From Alkalihalobacterium sp048323755 (GTDB taxonomy: Bacteria > Bacillota > Bacilli > Bacillales > Bacillaceae_F): a stretch of 64,000 nucleotides of DNA. The stretch lies in NCBI RefSeq assembly GCF_048323755.1, contig NZ_JBLWFS010000002.1, positions 1 to 64,000 on the forward strand, written 5' to 3'. Position 1 is the first letter of the stretch. Each line of letters opens with the position of its first letter. Positions 17,779 to 26,236 of the stretch are shown here, one piece after another. The notes beneath the pieces were generated by a model. That model worked only from the letters and a program-made list of their open reading frames with translations. It made no database searches and had not been told where the DNA came from. The translations under genes and the position numbers were made by a program.

Positions 17779-19320
17779 CTTTTCTCTCAACTGAACATAA
17801 GGCTCTTCAGTCGGTGAATAAATTAATGCTTGCTCTACGGCTTGAAGAGCTTTATCTTCTTCTTCGAAATGTACATAAATCAGTGCTAAGTTATAGTGGG
17901 CTTCATGAAATTCAGGCCGCATTTCAACAGTACGTTTAAAATTCTTCTCTGCTTCTTCATATTTATTAAGGTGAACCTCAGTGTATCCTAACAAAAAGTA
18001 AAGTTCAGGGATGTCTAACTGTCTCTCTTGTACAGTTAATAAAAGTGAGTATGCCTTTTCATACTCGTTTTCCTCTAGTAACTCCTGAGAAAGTTGTAAA
18101 TGTACGATTGGAGCCCCAGCTTTTTGGTCATTCATCATGCCGAACAAAAATAACCCGTATCCTACAGCAACTACTACACCGAGAAGGAACAATTGTCTTA
18201 TTTTAAAACGTTGCTTTGGTAGCTGCACAACGAAAGAAGCTAAAAATCCGCCAACTAACCCGCCAATATGAGCACCATTATCTATCATTGGAACTAGAAA
18301 TCCTAACGATAGGTTAATGATAAGAATAACGATGACACTCATACCCATCGTTCGAAAAAATAACTTGCGATGATTAATTCCAAAATGCAATAAAGCTCCA
18401 AAGCAACCAAAAATTGCCCCGGATGCCCCAGCTGCCACTTGATCATTAAAAGCAAAGCTAGCAATGGATCCAAACAAGCCAGCAATGATATAGATAAATA
18501 AAAAACGCCAACTCCCAAAGATCCTCTCAACTGCACTACCTAAATAAAATAGAGCCAATGAATTCATAAAAAAATGAAGAAAACCAATATGTAAAAACAT
18601 CGCTGTAAAAAGGCGCCAATATTCCCCGCCCTCAATGAGTGGATTATACTTTGCCCCAAATTCAACTAATGTCAAAATTCTCATACTCCCGCCATTTAAC
18701 TCAAGTAGAACAAACATAACAGCAACTGAAAGGAGTAAGAGATAAGTAAAAAACGGCTTCCCAAATTTAAAAATCGCCTGTTCCGCTTGCAAACGCTCTT
18801 CTGCTTTCTGTAGAACTTCATTTCTTAAAGTTTTAATACGATCTTCTATATCTTCAATAGCATAAAAATCGTTAGACAAACCATTCAATTGAGGGATGTT
18901 TAAATCGAGTTTTAACCGGTCTAGTTCCCTAGCTTTATTCTCATCGTCTGTTTCTATTAAATATGTGTGCATCACAGTTTTTTCTTGAGCTATCGTTAGA
19001 GGCTCGTTTATTAAATGCTCCCATGAGTCCACCGGGCTATAAGTAGAAACATATATATTTTCTCCTATTACTTTGCGAAAGCTGAGTTGTCTGCGCAGAC
19101 CATTGAACTTTACTAACGTATTGTGCATTTCTTCTTTTAACCGATTACTCCAATTCACATCTTTTCGAACAACTCGCAGTATTTTAGGTGACTGACGAAC
19201 TTCTTCTTCTAACCATATCTCATTCATATTTGGATTGACTTCAATCACTCGATAACCTTTTTGGGTGACAAGATGGTGGACTAGTTGCCAGTAAAATAAA
19301 TCATGCTGCAAAACATCCAT
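17767..19320 (-). CDS. gluP: rhomboid intramembrane serine protease GluP (YqgP)
   Basis: A 517-aa membrane protease. An N-terminal cytosolic domain (about 1-165) is followed by rhomboid helices: HIGFLHFFMNS (about 243), the catalytic Ser in GASGAIFG (about 298) and the catalytic His in NGAHIGGLVGG (about 348). A C-terminal TPR-like part follows (LFFLLGYTEVHLNKYEEAEKN-type repeats, about 415-510). In B. subtilis YqgP cleaves membrane substrates such as the Mg transporter MgtE together with FtsH. Located near yqgQ-glcK, as in B. subtilis, although several genes are inserted here. It lies four bases after the HAD gene, so the two are co-transcribed. Confidence 0.93.
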   Translation of the reverse strand: MDVLQHDLFYWQLVHHLVTQKGYRVIEVNPNMNEIWLEEEVRQSPKILRVVRKDVNWSNRLKEEMHNTLVKFNGLRRQLSFRKVIGENIYVSTYSPVDSWEHLINEPLTIAQEKTVMHTYLIETDDENKARELDRLKLDLNIPQLNGLSNDFYAIEDIEDRIKTLRNEVLQKAEERLQAEQAIFKFGKPFFTYLLLLSVAVMFVLLELNGGSMRILTLVEFGAKYNPLIEGGEYWRLFTAMFLHIGFLHFFMNSLALFYLGSAVERIFGSWRFLFIYIIAGLFGSIASFAFNDQVAAGASGAIFGCFGALLHFGINHRKLFFRTMGMSVIVILIINLSLGFLVPMIDNGAHIGGLVGGFLASFVVQLPKQRFKIRQLFLLGVVVAVGYGLFLFGMMNDQKAGAPIVHLQLSQELLEENEYEKAYSLLLTVQERQLDIPELYFLLGYTEVHLNKYEEAEKNFKRTVEMRPEFHEAHYNLALIYVHFEEEDKALQAVEQALIYSPTEEPYVQLREKLER

Positions 19321-19324
19321 TTTC

Positions 19325-20074
19325 TCACCCTTTCATCGACTGGTCACTTTTTATAAGGTCCAACACTTCCATTAATTCACTGCACGTTGCATATGGTTCA
19401 TGGCTCGTATTGGCTGGTATTCCTCTCGTATTTAAATAGATTGCATCCCAACCCGCATCGATTGCACCACATATATCATGTTCCCAAGAATCCCCTATAA
19501 ATAACTTCCCATTCGTTTCACCTAATTTTGTGATTGCTAAATCAAATATGTCACGACTTGGCTTTGCTATACCAAGCTCTTCAGAAACAAAAACTTGCTC
19601 ATTGCCGATAAAACTAGCTAACCCAATTTTTTTTATTTTCCGATACTGTGTATCCGCTGTACCGTTCGTTATAATTCCGACTTTAATGTTTCTTTCTTTA
19701 AGTTCATTCATTAAGTCCAGTAAACCTTCAAATGGTTCACTAAATAAGTCAACAATATCATAGTAATGGGCATGAAAGTGGTCTGCTTCCTCGTCAGAGT
19801 ATGGCAAATCAAATGTTTTCATCGTATCATGATACCGTAAGCGCCGATACGTTTTTGCAGTCACTTTATTGGTTTCAAATTGCTTCCAGTATAAATCGCT
19901 ATTATTCTTAAAGGTCTTAAACCATATTGGAACATCGATTGGGCTTTCAATTCTTTTTTCGTTAAGCCACTGTTCTTGGAGTGTTTCAAAGCAAAAGCAT
20001 ATTGCCTTTTCAAAGGCATCTTCATGACTGAACAACGTATTATCTAAATCAAAACAAATTGTTCTCCAACGCAT
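19325..20074 (-). CDS. HAD family hydrolase
   Basis: A 249-aa haloacid-dehalogenase-fold phosphatase with an inserted helical cap (subfamily I). Motif 1 is CFDLDNTLF, motif 2 is IITNGT (about 140), the Lys of motif 3 is in IAKPSRDIF, and motif 4 is IGDSWEHDICGA. Sequence features resemble YjjG-type nucleotidases, but the substrate cannot be named. ATG 20074 follows AAGGAGGAGG; the earlier in-frame ATG would lie upstream of that SD. Confidence 0.85.
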   Translation of the reverse strand: MRWRTICFDLDNTLFSHEDAFEKAICFCFETLQEQWLNEKRIESPIDVPIWFKTFKNNSDLYWKQFETNKVTAKTYRRLRYHDTMKTFDLPYSDEEADHFHAHYYDIVDLFSEPFEGLLDLMNELKERNIKVGIITNGTADTQYRKIKKIGLASFIGNEQVFVSEELGIAKPSRDIFDLAITKLGETNGKLFIGDSWEHDICGAIDAGWDAIYLNTRGIPANTSHEPYATCSELMEVLDLIKSDQSMKG

Positions 20075-20143
20075 AGCCAACCTCCTCCTTACCATATTAT
20101 ATCAATTCTTAGATTATCCTTCATCTTTTAGCCAAAATAGCAC

Positions 20144-20172
20144 GGAGGCACTGTCAAACTGACAGTGCCTCC
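20144..20172 (-). terminator. terminator hairpin after the small gene at 20188
   Basis: GGAGGCACTGTCA pairs perfectly with TGACAGTGCCTCC (13 bp, 3-nt loop). The T tract on the minus strand is weak (TATTTT). Confidence 0.65.
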
Positions 20173-20187
20173 AAACAATTAAATTAA

Positions 20188-20385
20188 TTATTGGTTATTT
20201 ACGGTACCCGATCTAGAACCAAACATCATTTCTGACATAAACTTTTGACGTAAGCCAGGAATTTTCATTGTCCATTTTACAGCCGATTTTCTAATCCATC
20301 TTTGGCCAAGTAGGGCATTTAAAATACGATAACGAAAGCGATAAACAAAATAGACAATTATAAGCATAAATAAACGAGATATCAA
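20188..20385 (-). CDS. small basic membrane-associated protein, unknown
   Basis: A 65-aa product with a hydrophobic N terminus (about 5-16) and a strongly basic middle (RFRYRILNALLGQRWIRK). It starts with TTG 20385 after AAAGGAGG. The family was not recognised. It stands alone between ldh and the HAD gene. Confidence 0.65.
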   Translation of the reverse strand: MISRLFMLIIVYFVYRFRYRILNALLGQRWIRKSAVKWTMKIPGLRQKFMSEMMFGSRSGTVNNQ

Positions 20386-20441
20386 CTAGATCTCCTCCTT
20401 TGCTCATAATTTGCCTATTTTAAGTGTCAATTATTCGATAT

Positions 20442-21401
20442 CTATTTATTAAAGTTTAATACAGGCTCCATCGCTTTCTTTAATACGGATGCAGAATGTT
20501 GAAGCTTTTCTTTTTCTTCTGCATTTAAATCTAATTCCACTACTTCTCGAACACCATTTCGGTTAACAATCGCAGGTACACCAATATAAATGTCATCTAG
20601 ATCATACTGTCCTTCAAGTAACGCCGAGACCGTTAGGATTGAATTCTCGTTTCGTAAAATAGATCTTGTTAATCGAACGAGCCCCATGGCAATTCCATAG
20701 TAGGTAGCTCCTTTGCGTTCAATAATATGATATGCAGCATCACGGACATTAATAAAAATTTCATCAAGTCCTTCTTTAGTTATCTTTGATTGCTCATCTT
20801 CAACATAGCGTAAAATAGGCCTTCCTCCAATATCGGCATGACTCCAAATTGGAAGTTCTGTATCACCGTGCTCGCCCATAATATACGCATGAACATTTCT
20901 AGAGTCTACATCGAAATACTCCCCTAACAAGAAACGAAATCTAGCTGTATCTAGTATAGTTCCCGAACCAATGACCCGTTCTTTTGGTAAACCTGAAAAT
21001 TTCCACGTTGCATAAGTTAAGATATCGACTGGGTTGGTTGCGACAAGAAAAATCCCATTGAACCCAGAATTCATGACTTCAGAAACTATTTTATGAAAAA
21101 TGGCTGTATTTTTTTCAACTAAGTCAAGGCGAGTTTCACCAGGTGCTTGATTGGCTCCAGCTGTGATCACTACGATATCGGCATCTTTACAATCGGCATA
21201 TGTTCCTGCCCATATCTTCATAGGCGATGAAAAAGGTAAGCCATGATTTAAATCCATCGCATCTCCTGCAGCCTTTTCTTTATTTAGATCAATTAAGACC
21301 ATTTCATCAGTAACACCTTGATTAAGAAGTGCATAGGCGTAACTTGAACCTACAAACCCTGTACCGATGATAACTACACGACTACTTTTTAAGTTGTCCA
21401 C
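20442..21401 (-). CDS. ldh: L-lactate dehydrogenase
   Basis: NADH-dependent reduction of pyruvate to L-lactate. NAD motif GTGFVGSSYAYAL at the N terminus, substrate-loop segment ANQAPGETRLDLV, catalytic His in GEHGDTELPIWS (about 178). 319 aa. The start is GTG 21401 preceded by AGGGTGG. A Rex-like operator lies about 40 bp upstream. The gene is monocistronic. Confidence 0.95.
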   Translation of the reverse strand: MDNLKSSRVVIIGTGFVGSSYAYALLNQGVTDEMVLIDLNKEKAAGDAMDLNHGLPFSSPMKIWAGTYADCKDADIVVITAGANQAPGETRLDLVEKNTAIFHKIVSEVMNSGFNGIFLVATNPVDILTYATWKFSGLPKERVIGSGTILDTARFRFLLGEYFDVDSRNVHAYIMGEHGDTELPIWSHADIGGRPILRYVEDEQSKITKEGLDEIFINVRDAAYHIIERKGATYYGIAMGLVRLTRSILRNENSILTVSALLEGQYDLDDIYIGVPAIVNRNGVREVVELDLNAEEKEKLQHSASVLKKAMEPVLNFNK

Positions 21402-21441
21402 TAGTATGCCACCCTTCGTTTAGTATAACCTTCCCATTAAA

Positions 21442-21459
21442 TTGTACATTATTTCACAA
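21442..21459 (-). promoter_or_regulatory. Rex-like operator upstream of ldh
   Basis: The minus strand reads TTGTGAAATAATGTACAA. The first half matches the Bacillus Rex half-site TTGTGAAA exactly, and the second (TGTACAA) matches it imperfectly. ldh is a classical Rex target, derepressed when NADH is high. Confidence 0.65.
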
Positions 21460-21512
21460 ACATTTTTTGCAGATGAAAACGGTCTCAACGTGGCAATTTT
21501 GTTACATTATGG

Positions 21513-22523
21513 CTATAATCCAATATACTTGGAATATATAGCTTTTGCCTTAACAACATCTTCAGTTCCTTGTATGAGCGCACGTCCATCTGTAAATAAG
21601 ACGATTTTTTCACCTTCACCTAATTGAGCCCTGAGTAAGAATGGTGTTTTTTGGACAGTAGCTACTTTACTTAGTCGAGTTTCCCAATCGTTTAAGTCAA
21701 ATGTTTTCCTCATATGAAACTGAACCGTTTCACGCCCACAAAGTGATGTCACCTCGTCTTTATTCATTTCTAAAGCCGGATACTTTTTTTGTTGGCACGT
21801 TGGGCATTCTTTTTCCGGGGAAGTAAATTTAAGTTCATATGTATGATGTCGCCAAACATCAAAAGTAATTAGACTGCGGCGCTGTTCTTTTGCTCCAACT
21901 AAATATTTCATCGCTTCAACTACTTGATAAGATGCAACTATATCTACCACTGGAGAAATAACACCAATCATATCACACGTTTGCCCGCCAGTTTCTCCTT
22001 CTTTAATAAAACAACGTAAACAAGGAGTTTCGCCTGGCACAAATAAGGCGGACATTCCTCTTGAGCTCACTGCTCCTCCATAAACAAAAGGAATTCCTTT
22101 CTTGAAACAAATGTCGTTTAGAAGAAAGCGGGTTTGGAAGTTGTCGGTACCATCCAGCACAATGTCCATACCTTGTATGAACTCATCTATATTATGCAAT
22201 GTAACATCGCTAACTATTCCTTCTACTTTTACATCAGAATTAATAAGTGACAATTTTTGTTCAGCTGCAACTGCTTTTGGAAGTGCTTCTTCCACATCTT
22301 TTTCCGTGAAAAGCATTTGCCTTTGTAAGTTACTTTTTTCTACATAATCTCTATCAATTACTCGTACAAATCCCACACCCGCACGAACGAGATGATTGGC
22401 TAACACGGTACCAAGTGCACCCATCCCGACGATCAACGCATGACTTTGAGAGAGTTTTCTTTGCCCTTCTTCGCCAATTGGAGAAAATAACATTTGTCTA
22501 GAATAACGTTCATTTACATCCAT
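21513..22523 (-). CDS. ThiF/MoeB/HesA family adenylyltransferase
   Basis: E1-like enzyme that adenylates the C-terminal Gly-Gly of a ubiquitin-like sulfur carrier (ThiS or MoaD). The nucleotide motif is VGMGALGTVLANHLVRAGVG, followed by DRDYVEKSNLQRQMLF and DGTDNFQTRFLLND. Zinc Cys pairs occur at CLRC and CPTC. A C-terminal extension of about 90 residues replaces the rhodanese domain of longer MoeB proteins. The start is ATG 22523 after TTAGGTG. The thi operon in this window lacks thiF, so this gene may serve ThiS; no molybdopterin genes are nearby. Confidence 0.85.
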   Translation of the reverse strand: MDVNERYSRQMLFSPIGEEGQRKLSQSHALIVGMGALGTVLANHLVRAGVGFVRVIDRDYVEKSNLQRQMLFTEKDVEEALPKAVAAEQKLSLINSDVKVEGIVSDVTLHNIDEFIQGMDIVLDGTDNFQTRFLLNDICFKKGIPFVYGGAVSSRGMSALFVPGETPCLRCFIKEGETGGQTCDMIGVISPVVDIVASYQVVEAMKYLVGAKEQRRSLITFDVWRHHTYELKFTSPEKECPTCQQKKYPALEMNKDEVTSLCGRETVQFHMRKTFDLNDWETRLSKVATVQKTPFLLRAQLGEGEKIVLFTDGRALIQGTEDVVKAKAIYSKYIGL

Positions 22524-22586
22524 TTTTTTCACCTAACTTTACTTGATCTTTGTCTGCTAATAACAATACACCTTATTGATAAATAA

Positions 22587-23150
22587 TCAACACTTATACA
22601 CCTGGTTTTCTGTTACAATCATTTGAACGGGAACATCAAAAGATTCTAATGGTATTTCACTTACCAACTGCTCCTCAAAAGCAAGTGCACATGTGTTACC
22701 TTTATAATGGTCTAAGTAACGGTCATAATATCCGCCTCCATAACCAAGTCTATTTCCTTTTCTATCAAAAGCTACGCCTGGTACTATAATTAATTCAATA
22801 TCTTCGCGACGATAAGGGAAACAAACCGTTTCTTTTGGTTCTTTTAATTGAAAATAAGTATTTTCAAGTTCATCAAAGCTGGAAATTTGAAAAAATACCA
22901 TTTCTTTTTTTTTCGGATACGTTTTGGGGACAACTACTTTTTTTCCTTCTGTCCAAGCTTTTTTAATAATTTGATATGTATCTACTTCATTTCCTCTAGA
23001 AATAGTGATTGCAATTGTACTCACTTCTTTCCATAAAGAAGTTGAACTCAGATGTTCTTGTATTTTTTCACTCTTGGTTTTATGTTCTATTGCACCCATT
23101 TCCTTTAACTTATTTTTTACGACAGTACGTAATTCTTTCTTTATTTGCAA
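22587..23150 (-). CDS. yqgN: 5-formyltetrahydrofolate cyclo-ligase (YqgN)
   Basis: Converts 5-formyl-THF to 5,10-methenyl-THF using ATP. The C-terminal signature GVAFDRKGNRLGYGGGYYDRYL is present, and KKVVVPKTYPKKKEMVFFQI is the substrate region. The likely start is TTG 23150, after GGTGGTGG, giving 187 aa, the normal size; the open frame further upstream crosses the rpmG terminator and a dispersed repeat. It lies next to rpmG, as in B. subtilis. Confidence 0.9.
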   Translation of the reverse strand: MQIKKELRTVVKNKLKEMGAIEHKTKSEKIQEHLSSTSLWKEVSTIAITISRGNEVDTYQIIKKAWTEGKKVVVPKTYPKKKEMVFFQISSFDELENTYFQLKEPKETVCFPYRREDIELIIVPGVAFDRKGNRLGYGGGYYDRYLDHYKGNTCALAFEEQLVSEIPLESFDVPVQMIVTENQVYKC

Positions 23151-23255
23151 AAGTACCACCACCAAGTCGAAGTTATTATTAAATAAAAGCTGCGTTAGAT
23201 TATACTGTTGATATCCGTTGATTTTACTGCGCTTAAATATAAAATATACAGACAA

Positions 23256-23300
23256 ACAAAAAAGACCGCAAATCCTAAGTATATAGGTTTTTTGCGGTCT
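23256..23300 (-). terminator. rpmG terminator
   Basis: On the minus strand GACCGCAAA pairs with TTTGCGGTC, with an inner CCTA/TTAGG helix, followed by TTTTTTG. Confidence 0.88.
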
Positions 23301-23312
23301 CATTTGATTACC

Positions 23313-23462
23313 TTACTTCGTTTCACGATGTAAAGTGTGTTTCTTAAGTCTTGGGCTATATTTTTTTAGCTCAATACGCTCAGGGTTTGTGCGTTTATTT
23401 TTAGTAGTGATGTAGTTACGATCACCAGTTTCAGTGCAAGCTAAAGTTACTTGTACGCGCAT
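23313..23462 (-). CDS. rpmG: 50S ribosomal protein L33, Cys-poor (zinc-free) form
   Basis: A 49-aa protein starting MRVQVTLACTETGDRNYI and ending KKHTLHRETK, clearly L33. The zinc-binding form has two CxxC pairs; here only Cys9 remains (CTET instead of CxxC) and the second pair is replaced by SPRLKK. It is therefore a C-minus paralogue that should not need zinc. The SD AGGGAG stands before ATG 23462, and a promoter is visible upstream. It is too short to appear in many automatic gene calls. Confidence 0.93.
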   Translation of the reverse strand: MRVQVTLACTETGDRNYITTKNKRTNPERIELKKYSPRLKKHTLHRETK

Positions 23463-23505
23463 TATGTTCTCCCTCCAAACCTCTTGTTTTCATTCATACC
23501 TTTAA

Positions 23506-23534
23506 ATGATAGCAAAGATATGCCAAGGTAGCAA
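23506..23534 (-). promoter_or_regulatory. rpmG promoter
   Basis: Minus-strand -35 TTGCTA (23529-23534) and -10 TATCAT (23506-23511), spacer 17 bp. No Zur-type palindrome was seen at this promoter. Confidence 0.55.
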
Positions 23535-23545
23535 GTGTATCTTTT

Positions 23546-25522
23546 TTACACTTTAAAAGAAAGTCGTCTAAACGCCTGATTATAGTCATTTATGACATCA
23601 ATAAATGTTGCATGTGACCATGTAAGCGGGGCTACCGACAAAGGTTCACCTGTGTTTGGATGAATTTGTTCAGGAAGTAAACCACTGCTTAAAGAATGCT
23701 CACAAACCCATTGAAAAATCTCATAGGCTGGTTGAAGTTCTTCTATACTAACTGCTTTCAAGATATGCCATTTAGCAACCCATAATGTACAGATAATCCA
23801 AGGGTTTCCTGGTACTTCATGAATATCTTCTGTTTGTTTAAAATAAGTATCATTCTTATATCGTGCATAACCCCCTACATTTGTTTTCACTCTAAGTTGT
23901 TCGCTAATTACACTCATTGTTTGATTAACCTTTTCTTCCTTGGCATCATACATGCCAAAAGCAAACAGCCCGTAAAGACTGCTTTCAGGGGTTTGATCAA
24001 CAATAATTTCACCTGTTGTTCCATCCTTATATAAACCTCGAAAAAATGTACCTGTATTCTCATCAAAAAGATACTTCTCTACAGCTTCTTTTATTCGTTT
24101 AGCACCTTGTTCATATCGCTCTGCGCTCTCTTTTTCACCTAATAGATTTGCAAATCGAGAAGCTGCCACTAAACCACCATAGACAGTACTAGCTGTAAAC
24201 GTAAAAATTCCCCGTCTCTCTTCCCATAGATCATAGGAAGGAGAGGGAAGATTTAATTGTTCATCAATAAAGTTTAATATAAATTCTGCACTTGGACGAA
24301 CAAGAGGACGGTATAGAGATTGAGCAAACTCGATATCACCAGTTGCTGCATAGTCTTCCCAGAACGCCCATAAAACAAGAGCTGTTTCATCTTCTTGTAT
24401 GGGTAACTGTTCTTCACCACTTTCTCCAACTAGCGGATGCCAACTCGAGCCAATAGAACCGTCCGGATTATATTTATGAAATAAGTAACCCTCATCTGAT
24501 AACACTTCACTACATCTTCTAAAGAAGTTACGAACCATCCCGTGATAACCAGCTTTAACCATTGCCTGTGCAATAAGGGCGCCATCTCTTGGCCACATAT
24601 AGCTATAGTGGTCTTGGTTGTATTGAAGGATATCAGAATCATTAGCAGCAATAATATACCCGTTTTCATTCGTTTGAGTTCTGACAACTAGTAAGCTGCG
24701 TTTATATAAATTAATCATTTCTGGTGAAAAATTAGCCGTCAATACTTGTCCTTTATTAACCCAACTTTTCCAGTAAGTATGTATTTTATCTAAAGTTTGT
24801 TGACGTCCTGTCTCCATGACATAATCATTTAGAGCTTGTACCTCTTTTAACGACTTACCAACAGTCATCCAGTAGTAAGCTTCTTGTGTGGCGTTAGGTT
24901 CAAGCTCTCCCTCTAGCGAGAATGTACTATCGACAGACCCTTGAGCAATTGGATTAAAATGAAGTTGTCCATCTTCAGCATCACGAAAGGTGCCTTCTTG
25001 CTCATGGAAACGCTTGACACCTGTTGTATATTGCTTAATTCCACTATCACCAAGAGATCCGTTAAATAAGAAATAGCGATTTCTTTTATAATGAATCATT
25101 GTACGATCTTTAGGTGAAAAGAAGGCAGTATCCCCCACTTCATTTTCGTATATTGCAAGGTCTTGATGAAAGAACAATTTAATATGACGATGATGTTTAG
25201 ATAGATTTTCTACAGAAAACTTCCGCATGAACACCATCTCACGTTGATGAACCCCTTCTTCAACACGTATAGCGATTTGTTGCTCTGGCAACACCGCTAG
25301 ACTATTAGTAACAAGAGAGTCCTCATGATAGTTCGTTTGAATCGTCCAGTTTTCAGAATTTAACCAATAAAACGTATCATCAACACATACTCCAATTCGA
25401 TTGGGATGACCTTGAACATGATTTTGGTGTCCGACAAAAGGGAAATAAATATCCCTAACCTGCAAGTCTTTATCAATATTAACGAGTAGTTTACCGTTCC
25501 CAACTACGAGCTCTCTAGGCAC
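23546..25522 (-). CDS. glycoside hydrolase family 15 protein (glucoamylase-like)
   Basis: A 658-aa cytoplasmic enzyme (no signal peptide) with an N-terminal beta-sandwich domain (about 1-250) and a C-terminal alpha/alpha barrel typical of GH15. Active-site segments: YSYMWPRDGALIAQAMVKAGY (about 308), GEEQLPIQEDETALVLWAFW (about 367) and LLPEQIHPNTGEPLSVAPLTWSHA with the catalytic Glu near 620. It probably releases glucose from alpha-glucans or dextrins; trehalase activity is also known in this family. Start GTG 25522 after GCAGGAGG. Monocistronic, with about 340 bp of leader region upstream. Confidence 0.85.
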   Translation of the reverse strand: MPRELVVGNGKLLVNIDKDLQVRDIYFPFVGHQNHVQGHPNRIGVCVDDTFYWLNSENWTIQTNYHEDSLVTNSLAVLPEQQIAIRVEEGVHQREMVFMRKFSVENLSKHHRHIKLFFHQDLAIYENEVGDTAFFSPKDRTMIHYKRNRYFLFNGSLGDSGIKQYTTGVKRFHEQEGTFRDAEDGQLHFNPIAQGSVDSTFSLEGELEPNATQEAYYWMTVGKSLKEVQALNDYVMETGRQQTLDKIHTYWKSWVNKGQVLTANFSPEMINLYKRSLLVVRTQTNENGYIIAANDSDILQYNQDHYSYMWPRDGALIAQAMVKAGYHGMVRNFFRRCSEVLSDEGYLFHKYNPDGSIGSSWHPLVGESGEEQLPIQEDETALVLWAFWEDYAATGDIEFAQSLYRPLVRPSAEFILNFIDEQLNLPSPSYDLWEERRGIFTFTASTVYGGLVAASRFANLLGEKESAERYEQGAKRIKEAVEKYLFDENTGTFFRGLYKDGTTGEIIVDQTPESSLYGLFAFGMYDAKEEKVNQTMSVISEQLRVKTNVGGYARYKNDTYFKQTEDIHEVPGNPWIICTLWVAKWHILKAVSIEELQPAYEIFQWVCEHSLSSGLLPEQIHPNTGEPLSVAPLTWSHATFIDVINDYNQAFRRLSFKV

Positions 25523-25859
25523 AATAAAAACCTCCTGCTTAACTTTTTTAGTACTTAACGACCTCTCTTATATAGAAATCAACTAATAGTGATTGAAAGG
25601 TATAATTTATTCCTCCTTAATCTTACTGAGCATCTTTTTTTGAGACAAGCAGTCTATTTTGTCTTTTCTTGTCACATGTACTAGGCATAAGGGATGCACA
25701 TGACAAAAAAGTTTTTCGGCTATTTTCGCGAAAATCCTCTGTTTTTATGAAGAATTTTGGGTTATTATGGGAAACCTTGAAATGAAGTATTGACTTGGCA
25801 TGTATAATAAAAAGAGGCACAAAAAATTTGAGCAAAGAAAGACGAGAGAGGGGATTTTT
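25523..25859. other. intergenic region with a long imperfect hairpin
   Basis: No gene seen. It holds the divergent control regions of the GH15 gene (minus) and the gene at 25860 (plus). At 25664-25711, TTGTCACATGT and ACATGACAA pair with one bulge, with an inner GCAT/ATGC helix. A TATAAT lies at about 25804, but no good -35 was found. Confidence 0.4.
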
Positions 25860-26216
25860 ATGGAAGTCGTCATCATAGTACTTTTCGTCTTAGCAATTTT
25901 CTTACTAATAGCTTCTTTTTTCATAAAAGACCGTACAAAAGACCTCGAAAATCAATTAGAAAGTTTTTCGATGACTTTCATGCAAGAAATATATCAACTA
26001 AAGAAAAAGGTTACAATTTTAGAAGAAGAAATCTTATCAGGAAGTGATGAGGCGTACTTTACTCAGACGCTGAAAAAAAACACAACCAATGATCTTTTAA
26101 ATGAAGTTGCAGCCTATTACGAAGCTGGGTATGCTATAGAAAAAATTGCGGAACTAACAACCCTATCAGAGAGTGAAGTCCTTGGATTGATTGCTACATA
26201 TCAACAGAAGGAATGA
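25860..26216 (+). CDS. small membrane-anchored coiled-coil/HTH-like protein
   Basis: A 118-aa protein: one N-terminal helix (about 2-21), a charged coiled-coil stretch (25-65) and a C-terminal helical part, YAIEKIAELTTLSESEVLGLIATY, that resembles a helix-turn-helix of the kind found in several small Bacillus membrane proteins. ATG 25860 follows AGAGGGG; the longer frame has no SD. It overlaps the start region of the next gene, so the two are co-expressed. The function is unknown. Confidence 0.65.
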   Translation: MEVVIIVLFVLAIFLLIASFFIKDRTKDLENQLESFSMTFMQEIYQLKKKVTILEEEILSGSDEAYFTQTLKKNTTNDLLNEVAAYYEAGYAIEKIAELTTLSESEVLGLIATYQQKE

Positions 26217-26236
26217 AGATAGAAACGAGGGATATA

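Noticed and set aside
23151..23303. N-terminal extension of yqgN
   Set aside because: Reads through the rpmG terminator and a dispersed repeat; TTG 23150 gives the normal family size.
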